This document shows positions 8,316 to 15,964 of a stretch of 64,000 nucleotides of DNA, piece by piece. A program made the position numbers and the translations under genes. The notes under the pieces were generated by a model. The model had not been told where the DNA came from and made no database searches. It saw only the letters and a list, made by a program, of their open reading frames with translations. The stretch's first letter is position 1, and each line of letters opens with the position of its first letter. Where the stretch lies: positions 558,001-622,000 of the forward strand of contig CAWHMD010000009.1 of the NCBI GenBank assembly GCA_963830385.1, written 5' to 3'. This stretch comes from Bog-532 sp963830385 (GTDB lineage: Bacteria > Actinomycetota > Actinomycetes > Streptosporangiales > Streptosporangiaceae).

Positions 8316-9782
8316 TTATGCCCCTTCCCGGCTGTCAGCGGCGGTATCACCATTAAGGATCCCGACCACTTCGGCCAGCGTGTCCTCGTCCCCGACGTTG
8401 CCCGCGAACACCACGTAGGGCTTGCCGATAGCTGCGGGCGCCGCATCCAGCGGCCGGAACACCGAGATCACGCCCGGGAACAGCTGCCCCGCGACCTCCG
8501 CCCGCCGGATGCCCAGGCCCCGCACTGCGACGTCGTGCGAGGTGATCCCGCCCTTGGCCACCACCCAGGCCGGGTCCGCCTTGAGCACCGCGGCGACCAC
8601 GCCCGACAAGGCGGCCGACACCGTGCGGGCGATGGCCAGGCTGTCGTCCCGGTCCCGGCCCGGCACCAGCGTCCGGCTGGTGTACAGCACCACGTCCGAC
8701 CCGGCCAGCGCCCCGGTCGCCGCGGCCGCCGTCGCCGCGACCACGTCGGCGCCGTCCAGCAGCGCCGCCACGTCCAGCTCGACCGGGGTCACCCCGCCGC
8801 GGGCCTGCAGGGCGGCGACCTGCCGGCTGGTCTGCCCGACATGCGACCCCACGACGACCAGGCCGTGGCCCGCCGCGCGCCCGTGCGGGTACAGCTCGGC
8901 GCCCCGCAGCGGAGCCTTGGGGCCCATGCCCGCCAGCGCCCGCACGAACGAGGGCCCGGTGCGGAACAGCAGCGAGCGCCCGTCCTGTTCGGCCAGCAGC
9001 ACCCCGAGGGCGACCGTGTCCAGATCTGAGTACTCGGTGGCGTTTACCACCACCCACCGGCCGTCGCGGACCCCGGACAGCAGGTCGCGCACCCGCTCCG
9101 GGCCACCGGTGCGGATATCGGCCAGGCTCAGGCTGAGCACGTCGTCCGGGCGGACCGTGCCGCCGCTCTTCTCGGCCACGAAGTCCCGCAGGTCCGACGA
9201 GGCGTACCCGAACGTCGCGTCCCGTGCGAACTCGGTCTCGCCGACCGGGACGAGCCCGCCCGGTAGGCGCGCCCAATGAATATCGCCCGCGGTCAGCCGC
9301 CCGGCCTCCAGGAACGCCGGTGCCAGCAGCACCCCGTCGGCCGCTCGGCCGCCATCCGCCCGGGCGGCCGCCTGCAGCGCGTCCACCTCGGCCAGCACGT
9401 GCCCCCGGAGCGTCGAATCGCTCCGGCTGACCAGCTGCACCCGGCCCGAACGGCGGGCCCCGGCCGCGAGCAGTCCCCGGGCCACCTCGTCGTTCAGCGC
9501 CACCGCGTCCGCCTCGTCCAGCGACCGCGTGTTGGTCAGCACGAAACAGGTCCCGGCCGGCCCGTCGAACGCCGCCCCGTACACCGTTTCGTCCGCGACG
9601 GTCACGACCTGCACGTCGTGCACCGCCTGGGACCCGGTCGGGTCGTCGTCCAGCACCCCCAGCAGCAGCCGGCCCTCGGCCCGCAGCGCCCGGACCGCGG
9701 CGCGGACCGTGTCGTCGTCGGGACGGGGCGGCGGCTGGGCGGCGAGCACCTCATCGGCCGGCGAAACGCTGTCCCGCGCCAA
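8316..9782 (-). CDS. Four-carbon acid sugar kinase (OtnK/DtnK family)
   Basis: A 488-residue kinase with an N-terminal DUF1537-type domain (VLDDDPTGSQAVHDV near residue 43) and a C-terminal nucleotide-binding domain (VAKGGITSHDVA and VFAGNVGDEDTL). Family members phosphorylate 3-oxo- or 2-oxo-tetronates in threonate/erythronate catabolism. The start is a TTG at 9782, about 10 bases after GGAGGGA; no in-frame ATG or GTG is better placed. It is translated immediately upstream of ltnD and divergent from denD. Whether it acts on the 2-oxo (OtnK) or the D-threonate (DtnK) substrate cannot be told from sequence alone, so no symbol is given. Confidence 0.88.
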   Translation of the reverse strand: MARDSVSPADEVLAAQPPPRPDDDTVRAAVRALRAEGRLLLGVLDDDPTGSQAVHDVQVVTVADETVYGAAFDGPAGTCFVLTNTRSLDEADAVALNDEVARGLLAAGARRSGRVQLVSRSDSTLRGHVLAEVDALQAAARADGGRAADGVLLAPAFLEAGRLTAGDIHWARLPGGLVPVGETEFARDATFGYASSDLRDFVAEKSGGTVRPDDVLSLSLADIRTGGPERVRDLLSGVRDGRWVVVNATEYSDLDTVALGVLLAEQDGRSLLFRTGPSFVRALAGMGPKAPLRGAELYPHGRAAGHGLVVVGSHVGQTSRQVAALQARGGVTPVELDVAALLDGADVVAATAAAATGALAGSDVVLYTSRTLVPGRDRDDSLAIARTVSAALSGVVAAVLKADPAWVVAKGGITSHDVAVRGLGIRRAEVAGQLFPGVISVFRPLDAAPAAIGKPYVVFAGNVGDEDTLAEVVGILNGDTAADSREGA

Positions 9783-9839
9783 ATGAACCGTCCCTCCGCC
9801 GTGGGCCGCCGCGGTGGTCGCCCCCTAAAATCAACCTTA

Positions 9840-10838
9840 ATGGTCAACGTTCTGATTACTGGGGGCGCCGGGTTCCTCGGCGCCCGCCTCGCGCGCGAGC
9901 TGCTGTCGGCCGGATCGATCTCGGCCGACGGCCAGCCGGCCGCGCCCATCGGGCAGCTGACGCTGGTCGACCGGGCGCCGCTGCCACCCGACCTGGCGGC
10001 CCAGCCGCTGGTCACCGGGATCGAAGGCGACCTGCTGGACCTGCTGCTGCCGGGCGGCCAGGGCCTGGACGCCACCGTCGCCGCCGACGTGATCTTCCAC
10101 CTGGCGGCGGCCGTGAGCGGCGAGTGCGAGGCCGACTTCGATCTCGGCCTGCGGGCCAACGTGCAGGCCACCGAGGCGTTGCTGGCCGTCGTCCGGTCCG
10201 CCCAGACCCGCCCGCTGCTGGTCTTCGCCTCCTCGGTGGCCGCGTTCGGCGACTCGCCCGATCACCCGCTGCCGGACGTGGTGGACGACCAGACCGCACC
10301 CAACCCGCAGACCAGCTACGGCGCCCAGAAGGTCATCTGCGAGCAGCTGCTGGCCGACTACACCCGCAAGGACTTCCTGCGCGGCCGGGCGGTGCGGCTG
10401 ATGACCGTGAGCGTCCGCCCCGGCCGGCCGAACGCCGCCGCCTCCGGCTTCATGTCCGGGATCATTCGCGAGCCGCTGGCCGGCCAGCGTGCGGTCTGCC
10501 CGGTCACCCCCGACGCCGGGGTGGTGCTGTCCTCGCCCGCCAACACCATCCGCGGCCTGCTGCGGGCCGCGTCGGCCGACGAAGCGGCCTGGGGCGGCCG
10601 CAGCCCGGTCAACCTGCCCGCCCTGAACATCACGATCGGGGAGATGGTCGAGGCCCTGGAGCAGGTGGCCGGCCCCGAGACCACCGCGCTGATCGACTGG
10701 AAGCCCGACCCCGCCATCCAGCGGATGGTCTCCGCCTGGCCCGGCCACCTGCGCGCCGACCGGGCGGCTGGCCTGGGCCTGGCCCCCGACCCAGACTTCC
10801 GCTCGATCATCGACCAGCACCTGGCCGAGACCCGCTGA
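9840..10838 (+). CDS. denD: D-erythronate dehydrogenase DenD
   Basis: A 332-residue short-chain, epimerase-like NAD-dependent dehydrogenase: Rossmann motif ITGGAGFLGARLA at the N-terminus, Ser in FASSVAAFG, and the catalytic YGAQK (Y-x3-K). The later RPGRPNAAASGFMSGIIREPL segment is typical of DenD, which oxidises D-erythronate at C2. ATG 9840 has no ribosome site; a TAAAAT hexamer at 9826-9831 lies at -10 distance from it, so transcription is probably leaderless. It is divergent from the kinase-ltnD operon across a 57-base gap, which suggests coordinated control. No aldolase (OtnC) or isomerase (OtnI) gene is in the window. Confidence 0.85.
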   Translation: MVNVLITGGAGFLGARLARELLSAGSISADGQPAAPIGQLTLVDRAPLPPDLAAQPLVTGIEGDLLDLLLPGGQGLDATVAADVIFHLAAAVSGECEADFDLGLRANVQATEALLAVVRSAQTRPLLVFASSVAAFGDSPDHPLPDVVDDQTAPNPQTSYGAQKVICEQLLADYTRKDFLRGRAVRLMTVSVRPGRPNAAASGFMSGIIREPLAGQRAVCPVTPDAGVVLSSPANTIRGLLRAASADEAAWGGRSPVNLPALNITIGEMVEALEQVAGPETTALIDWKPDPAIQRMVSAWPGHLRADRAAGLGLAPDPDFRSIIDQHLAETR

Positions 10839-10844
10839 GCGGGC

Positions 10845-11570
10845 ATGACCATCCTGGTCGGCACCTCAGGCTGGAGTTACGGCCACTGGGAGCCCGAGCT
10901 GTACCCGCCCGGCCTGCCGCCCCGCGACCGGCTGGCCCGCTACGCGGCGGAGTTCCGTACCGCCGAGCTGAACAGCAGCTTCTACCGCTGGCCGCAGCCG
11001 CCGGCGTTCGCGTCCTGGCGGCGCCGGCTGCCTCCCGGTTTCCTGCTATCGGTCAAGGCACCCCGCGGCCTCACCCATGCCCGCAAACTGTATGGCCCGG
11101 AGCCGTGGATCGAACGACTGCGGGCGGGCTGGCACGAGCTCGGCGACCGCCGCGCTGTGCTGCTGGTCCAGCTGCCGCCCGGGCAGCCGCGCGACGATAC
11201 CCGGCTCGCCTACTTCCTGCGGCTGGTGCCGCCCTGGATGCGGCTGGCGGTCGAGTTCCGGCACCCGAGCTGGCATCACGACGACGTGCTGGCGCTCCTG
11301 GAAGCGCATGGCGCCGCCTACTGCGTGATGAGCGGCGCGAACCTGCCCTGCCTGCTCCGGGTCACCGCCGGCTTCGCCTACGTCCGGCTGCACGGCCCCG
11401 ACCAGCAGCACTTGTACGCGGGTTCCTACAGCGACGCCGACCTGCACTGGTGGGCGGACCGCTGCCGCGAATGGAGCGCCACCGGCCGCGACGTCTTCTT
11501 TTATTTCAATAATGACGGTTACGCCCACGCGGTCCGCAATGCGCGGGCTCTCGCCGGGCTCGTGGCCTGA
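10845..11570 (+). CDS. DUF72 (YecE-like) family protein
   Basis: A 241-residue protein of the DUF72 family, a TIM-barrel-like fold of unknown function. The characteristic start GTSGWSYGHWEPELYP, the LNSSFYR block, FLLSVKAPRGLTH, VEFRHPSW and the late VRLHGP segment are all present. It starts at ATG 10845, only 6 bases after the denD stop, and is probably cotranscribed with it, though no functional link to erythronate is known. It has no signal peptide. Confidence 0.88.
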   Translation: MTILVGTSGWSYGHWEPELYPPGLPPRDRLARYAAEFRTAELNSSFYRWPQPPAFASWRRRLPPGFLLSVKAPRGLTHARKLYGPEPWIERLRAGWHELGDRRAVLLVQLPPGQPRDDTRLAYFLRLVPPWMRLAVEFRHPSWHHDDVLALLEAHGAAYCVMSGANLPCLLRVTAGFAYVRLHGPDQQHLYAGSYSDADLHWWADRCREWSATGRDVFFYFNNDGYAHAVRNARALAGLVA

Positions 11571-11633
11571 AGCCCTGGGACTCAGAGCGATAGCTGCCGC
11601 GCCTCAGGACCAGGCGATCTCGCGCGTACCGGG

Positions 11634-12548
11634 CTAACCCGGCGGCGGCCCAGCTTCGGCCTGCTGGGTCGCGGGCGTCGCGGCCGGGGCCCGCGCGGGC
11701 ACCGGGGTGGACCGCTCGATGGCCTCCCAGCCGGAGTCCCGCTCGTACTCGGCCTGTTCGGCCCGGCGGCCGCCGCGCACCCCGAACAGCCGCTTGGCCC
11801 ACACCAGGTAGACCGCGATGGCCAGGTTGAGGATGAACGTGATCAGCTTGAGCGCGGAGACCCCCTTGGCCAGCTCGTCGATCTCGTAGGGGATGAAGAC
11901 GACGGTGGCGATGAACGTCAGGTACTCCGCCCAGCGTTTGCTGAACCACAGGCCGACCGCCTCGGTCCCCTCAAGCGCGGCGTAGACCGCGACCGCGGCG
12001 CCGAGCAGGTACAGGTTGCTGGTCCTGACCGCGAACAGCCGCTGCAGGTCGTGCACGATGCCGTGATGGGTGGGGTTGACCGGGCCGCCGAAGCCACCTT
12101 GCAGGTCATTCAGAATTTTCGTGAAGTCGGCGTTGAGGGCCACCTTGTTGCTGGCAAACAGGAAGATCGCCGCCGCCAGCGCCGACAGCACCAGAAAGTG
12201 GACGATCCGGTCCACCGCGATCAGCCGCAGCACGTACTTGTCCCGCAGCGGGCGTCCCCGCAGCGGCACCGTCACTTCCCGCCGTTCCGGCGGGTACGCG
12301 GCTGTCGGCTGAGCCGGTGGGGTCAGCGCCAGCCAGGAGTCGCAGCGCAGGCACCGGTACCAGCGCAGCCCGCCGAACTCGCGGGCGAACAGATCGTCCT
12401 CCGGGCGCAGGCCAGCCGCCTCGGTGCCCAGCAGCTCGTGCCCGTGCAGGCCGCAGCCGATCAGCTCGTATCGCAGCTTCGGGCGGTATCGCCGCGGCCG
12501 TTCCACCCCGGGCGGGATGACCGGCGGCCCGGCCTCTCCAGTCGCCAT
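11634..12548 (-). CDS. DUF2127 integral membrane protein
   Basis: A 304-residue membrane protein. A hydrophilic N-terminus carries a CxxH/CxxC-like segment (IGCGLHGHELL ... YRCLRCDSW) that could be a degenerate zinc ribbon. About four membrane spans follow (VHFLVLSALAAAIFLFAS, LYLLGAAVAVYAALEGTEAVGLW, YLTFIATVVFIPYEIDELA, LITFILNLAIAVYLVWAKRLF), and a charged proline-rich tail ends it. The four-span part is the DUF2127 pattern. ATG 12548 is used; an adjacent GTG at 12551 is an alternative start. Function unknown. Confidence 0.75.
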   Translation of the reverse strand: MATGEAGPPVIPPGVERPRRYRPKLRYELIGCGLHGHELLGTEAAGLRPEDDLFAREFGGLRWYRCLRCDSWLALTPPAQPTAAYPPERREVTVPLRGRPLRDKYVLRLIAVDRIVHFLVLSALAAAIFLFASNKVALNADFTKILNDLQGGFGGPVNPTHHGIVHDLQRLFAVRTSNLYLLGAAVAVYAALEGTEAVGLWFSKRWAEYLTFIATVVFIPYEIDELAKGVSALKLITFILNLAIAVYLVWAKRLFGVRGGRRAEQAEYERDSGWEAIERSTPVPARAPAATPATQQAEAGPPPG

Positions 12549-12590
12549 CACCGCAGGCTACCCGTTCACCCCGCCACCTAACGGTCCCGG

Positions 12591-13472
12591 CTAGCGGTCG
12601 AAGTAGTGGCCCTCGCCGAGGTCGGCGATGAGCCCGGGGTGGGTGGGCTCCCAGCCCAGCAGTTCCCGGGCGGGGGCGGTGGGCATGGTGATGTCCATGG
12701 TGATGAACGGGAAGCCCCGGAAGTGGGCCGCGGCCTGGTCGGCGGGCACGCTCACCGCTGGCAGGCCCAGGTGACGGGCGATGGCCTCGGCGATCTCCCG
12801 CACCGGGATCCCCTCCTCGGCCGCGCCGAATACCTGTGATCCGGCCGGGGCCTGCTCCAGAGCCAGCCGGAACAGCACCGCGAGGTCCAGGGTGTGGACC
12901 GCGGGCCAGTGGTTGGCGCCCTGGCCGACGTAGCCGGACTCACCGGCGTTCCGGGCAATCCCGATCAGGGTCGGGATGAAGCCGATCCGGTCCTGGTCGC
13001 TGTGCGTCACCGGCGGGACCGCGACCAGGATGGTGCGGACCCCGCGGTCACCGATGGCGACGATCTCGCGCGAGACGGCCGAGCGGGGGTTGGCGTTGAT
13101 CACCGCGTCGCGCTGCGGGTCGCCGGTGGGCGTCAGGCCGATCCCGATCAGAGTCTTGCCCGTGCCCGCCAGCGCGCCGCCCAGGGCCCGCACCACGGCC
13201 AGGTCGGTGGCGGCCGCCGCCGGGAAGTCCCCGGCCATCATGGTGGCGTGGTCGAACGCCAGATGGATGACGGCGTCGTAGCCGGCCACGGCCGCGCCCA
13301 GCCCGTCCGGATCGCCGAGGTCGCCGCGGTGCACCTCGGCCCCGAGGGCCTGCACGGCCGCGGCCGAGGCATCGGATCGGGCCAGGCCGGTGACCTCGTG
13401 CCCGGCCTTGATCAGTTCGGGAACCACCGCAGAGCCGATGTGGCCGCTGGCACCGGTGACGAAGACACGCAT
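12591..13472 (-). CDS. NAD(P)-dependent SDR / NAD-dependent epimerase family protein
   Basis: A 293-residue extended-SDR protein with the N-terminal nucleotide motif VTGASGHIGSAV, an acidic GDLGD after beta-3, and VIHLAFDH. The canonical YxxxK catalytic pair is not seen (the equivalent region reads NPRSAVSREIV), so it is likely an atypical SDR, perhaps a sensor or quinone reductase-like protein rather than a classic dehydrogenase. ATG 13472 follows GGGAG by 8 bases; the longer frame runs across the operator region and is rejected. It is divergent from a TetR regulator, with paired inverted operators in between, so it is very probably the regulator's target. Confidence 0.82.
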   Translation of the reverse strand: MRVFVTGASGHIGSAVVPELIKAGHEVTGLARSDASAAAVQALGAEVHRGDLGDPDGLGAAVAGYDAVIHLAFDHATMMAGDFPAAAATDLAVVRALGGALAGTGKTLIGIGLTPTGDPQRDAVINANPRSAVSREIVAIGDRGVRTILVAVPPVTHSDQDRIGFIPTLIGIARNAGESGYVGQGANHWPAVHTLDLAVLFRLALEQAPAGSQVFGAAEEGIPVREIAEAIARHLGLPAVSVPADQAAAHFRGFPFITMDITMPTAPARELLGWEPTHPGLIADLGEGHYFDR

Positions 13473-13489
13473 GAGTAACTCCCGCAAAG

Positions 13490-13543
13490 TGATGTGACTT
13501 GGTAACATCAACCTAGCACAAGCAGTGTTACCAAGTCACATCA
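13490..13543. promoter_or_regulatory. Double TetR-type operator in divergent promoter
   Basis: Two perfect 18-base inverted arms (13490-13507 and 13526-13543) are separated by 18 bases. Each arm also holds an imperfect palindrome, TGTGACTTGGTAACA on the left and its exact complement on the right, so there are two TetR-sized operators in opposite orientation. They lie between the SDR start (13472) and the TetR start (13558). The inference is that the adjacent TetR protein binds both sites and represses both genes. Confidence 0.75.
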
Positions 13544-13557
13544 TCTATCCTGTCCTC

Positions 13558-14133
13558 GTGGCGCGATGGGAACCGAACACCAAGGAGCGGCTGGTCCGCG
13601 CCGCCCTCGACCTGTTCACCGAGCAGGGCTACGACGCCACCACCGTCAACGAGATCGCTGCCCGGGCCGGCGTGACCAAGATGACCTTCTTCCGGCACTT
13701 CCCCGACAAGCGGGAGGTGCTGTTCGCGGCGGGCCAGGAGGTGCACAGCCAGATCCTGGCCGACGCGATCGCCGCCGCGCCCGACTCAGCGACCCCGCTG
13801 CAGGTCGTCGCGGCGGCCCTGGACGCTCTCAGCGCCTCCTTCACCGATGACCGCCGCGAGTTCGCGGCCCGCCTCCGCGTCGTCGTCGCCGCCCATCGTG
13901 AGCTGCGGGAACGGGCCGCTTCCAAGCACAACGGCCTGGTCGAGGTGGCCACCGAAGCCGTCGCCAAGCGCGGTGTCCCCGAGCTGACGGCGGGCCTGGC
14001 CGTGGAGCTCGGCATCCGCGCGTTCGACCGCGGCTTCGCCCAGTGGGCCGATCCAGCCTGCCACCAGCCGCTCAACGAGCTCACCCGCCAGGCGTTCGCC
14101 GAGCTCCGGGCCGCGACCGCCGCCCTCGACTAG
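13558..14133 (+). CDS. TetR/AcrR family transcriptional regulator
   Basis: A 191-residue regulator with a standard TetR helix-turn-helix near residues 20-50 (AALDLFTEQGYDATTVNEIA, then GVTKMTFFRHFPDKREVL) and a helical ligand-binding C-terminal domain of no specific family. GTG 13558 is preferred because the frame upstream overlaps the right operator arm; no strong ribosome site is visible, so a leaderless message is possible. It is divergent from the SDR gene and is expected to autoregulate through the paired operators. Confidence 0.88.
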   Translation: MARWEPNTKERLVRAALDLFTEQGYDATTVNEIAARAGVTKMTFFRHFPDKREVLFAAGQEVHSQILADAIAAAPDSATPLQVVAAALDALSASFTDDRREFAARLRVVVAAHRELRERAASKHNGLVEVATEAVAKRGVPELTAGLAVELGIRAFDRGFAQWADPACHQPLNELTRQAFAELRAATAALD

Positions 14134-14177
14134 GGACGGCGCAGCCGCTGCCTCCCGGGGCGCTAGCCTCGATCCAC

Positions 14178-15113
14178 CTAGCGGACCGGCGGGGGAGTTC
14201 CGGAGGCGGTCGCGGCCAGCGCCGGGTCCCAGTCGCAGACCGCGCACGCCTGCTGGAACGCGTCCCGGGCGAACGCCACCGCGGTCGCGTGCGGGTCGTC
14301 GGCGCTTCGCACGTCGTCCCAGTTGAGCACGAACTCGCCGATGGCCTCATCCCAGTGCGCTCCCGGCACCGACAGCGCGGCCCGGCTGTATCCCTCGACG
14401 GCCGGGTGCGCGTAGGCGTAGAAGCCGGCCTGGCCGTGCCGGGGGTCACCCGGCCACCAGCCGACCGCCACCTCCTGGGCGTCCATCGCGTTACGCATGA
14501 TGAAGTCCTGCGACGGCGGCGCCGCCGGGCGGCCCGAGAACAGGCTCACCGCCAGGTCGAACGACCCCCACCAGGCGTTGACCGGTGTCGACCGGCCCCG
14601 GAACGGCGCCCGGTACTCGGCCAGCACCAGCGCCGCCTGGGTGGCGGCGGTGAAGTAGTCCGTGACCTGGCCCTCGTCGTAGTGTGCGTGCTCGTCATCG
14701 GCGTCCAGCGGCACCGTCCACGGCACCTCCTGCGGGGTGGGGTCGAACTCGACCTCGCCGCCGAGCTGGCGCACCGCGGCCAGCACGTCCCGGGTGACGT
14801 CGCCGACCGGCCGGTTTGGCGTGAGCGGGATCCGCTCGGCCCGCCCGTCGCTGTGCTCGGCGACCGCCTCGTGGGTGCGCAGGTCCAGCCGGATGGACAG
14901 CGATCCGGATCGATCCGGGGCGGGCAGCGGCAGCGTCTCCCAGCCCCGCGCGGTCAGCTGCAGGGCCGCGTGCTGCAGCTGCGGCTCGGGCGGGGCCAGC
15001 TTGGCCGCCAGCTTGCCGAGTACCTGGGTGTGCGCGTGCAGCGTGTCGCAGGTGGCGTGCCAGTCCGGGTAGTTGAGCGCCGGCCAGGGCCGCGCTGGCC
15101 AAGATGGGGGCAT
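14178..15113 (-). CDS. DUF5996 family protein
   Basis: A 311-residue protein recognised as DUF5996 by its N-terminal WHATCDTLHAHTQVLGKL segment, the PWTVPLD block, and the later FRGRSTPVNAWWGSFDLAVSLF and EVAVGWWPGD motifs. The family is cytoplasmic and its function is unknown. Its start lies 9 bases from the end of the NYN-domain gene on the same strand, so the two are probably cotranscribed. It converges on the TetR gene. Confidence 0.85.
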   Translation of the reverse strand: MPPSWPARPWPALNYPDWHATCDTLHAHTQVLGKLAAKLAPPEPQLQHAALQLTARGWETLPLPAPDRSGSLSIRLDLRTHEAVAEHSDGRAERIPLTPNRPVGDVTRDVLAAVRQLGGEVEFDPTPQEVPWTVPLDADDEHAHYDEGQVTDYFTAATQAALVLAEYRAPFRGRSTPVNAWWGSFDLAVSLFSGRPAAPPSQDFIMRNAMDAQEVAVGWWPGDPRHGQAGFYAYAHPAVEGYSRAALSVPGAHWDEAIGEFVLNWDDVRSADDPHATAVAFARDAFQQACAVCDWDPALAATASGTPPPVR

Positions 15114-15122
15114 GCCCGCAAG

Positions 15123-15851
15123 CTACCAGCCGGGCTTGGGATGAGTCCCGGCCGGGTCGGGTAGCTGGTGGTCCTTCAGGTCGGCGGCCGACAGCCGCAT
15201 CCACCAGTGCCGCCCGGCCCCGAAGTCCGGTTCGCCGCGCAGGCCGGTGGCCAGGAAGCTGTGGGAGGGGTTGATGACGGCGACCGGCACATGCCGCCGG
15301 GCCTGCTCGACCGGCAGCTTCAGGTCGCTGTCGTTGGAGATGACCATGGCCCCCTCCACCTCGTGCCGGAGCACGTCCAGCAGCAGGTGGGTGGCCAGGT
15401 TGACGTCGGAGCCCTTCTCCTCCCGGTGCGCGTAGGACACCATGAACACCGCCCCCGGCACCGGGTCGCCGTGCCCGTCCTGGACCATGACCGGCCAGTC
15501 CGGCGTCACCACCTGCGGGTGCCCCTGCTCGTCGCGCGTCGCCAGCGGCCCGGTCCGCACGTGCGACACGTAGGTCCCGTACTCGATCAGGTCCACGCTG
15601 TGCGCCGCGGTCAGCGCCTCCAGGTACGTCTCCTGATCCCGCGCCCCCGACGGGTTCGACTTCGCGTCGATCCGGGCCGTGCAGTACACCAACCGCTGCA
15701 CCTGCGCGTCCACCCAGCTCCGGTGGTTCCCAGCCAGGCTGGCCGCCAGCGCCCGCAGGTCCAGCCACCGCCACCCGGGCGTCCCGCGCCCGCAGATCCC
15801 GCGCGCCCCGTAATAAAGATTGAACCCGTCGACGTACACCCCAATACGCAC
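15123..15851 (-). CDS. NYN-domain (PIN-like) protein, putative ribonuclease
   Basis: A 242-residue protein of the NYN/LabA-like group of PIN-fold nucleases. Acidic residues expected to bind the metal are visible: GVYVDGFNLYYG at the N-terminus, KGSDVNLATHLLLD near residue 150 and ISNDSDL near residue 175. The start is a GTG at 15851 with no clear ribosome site. It lies just downstream of katG on the same strand, separated by a strong terminator, and upstream of the DUF5996 gene. RNA cleavage is inferred from the fold; targets are unknown. Confidence 0.82.
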   Translation of the reverse strand: MRIGVYVDGFNLYYGARGICGRGTPGWRWLDLRALAASLAGNHRSWVDAQVQRLVYCTARIDAKSNPSGARDQETYLEALTAAHSVDLIEYGTYVSHVRTGPLATRDEQGHPQVVTPDWPVMVQDGHGDPVPGAVFMVSYAHREEKGSDVNLATHLLLDVLRHEVEGAMVISNDSDLKLPVEQARRHVPVAVINPSHSFLATGLRGEPDFGAGRHWWMRLSAADLKDHQLPDPAGTHPKPGW

Positions 15852-15874
15852 CTGGGCAACGTAACACCCAGGCG

Positions 15875-15918
15875 CAACAAAACGTCCCGGCCAGCCCGCG
15901 AACGGGCCGGCCGGGACG
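15875..15918 (-). terminator. Rho-independent terminator downstream of katG
   Basis: A 10-base stem CGTCCCGGCC / GGCCGGGACG (15883-15892 with 15909-15918) is extended by an inner GCCCG/CGGGC stem with a CGAA loop. On the minus strand it is followed by TTTTGTT. It lies 47 bases past the katG stop codon. Confidence 0.75.
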
Positions 15919-15964
15919 CCAGGACTACCTTGTCAGCCGGTCAGGCTGAACACTTCACCTCGGG

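Noticed and set aside
14043..15164. 373-residue plus-strand frame opposite DUF5996
   Set aside because: Arg/Gly/Pro-rich shadow frame antisense to a gene with a recognised family.
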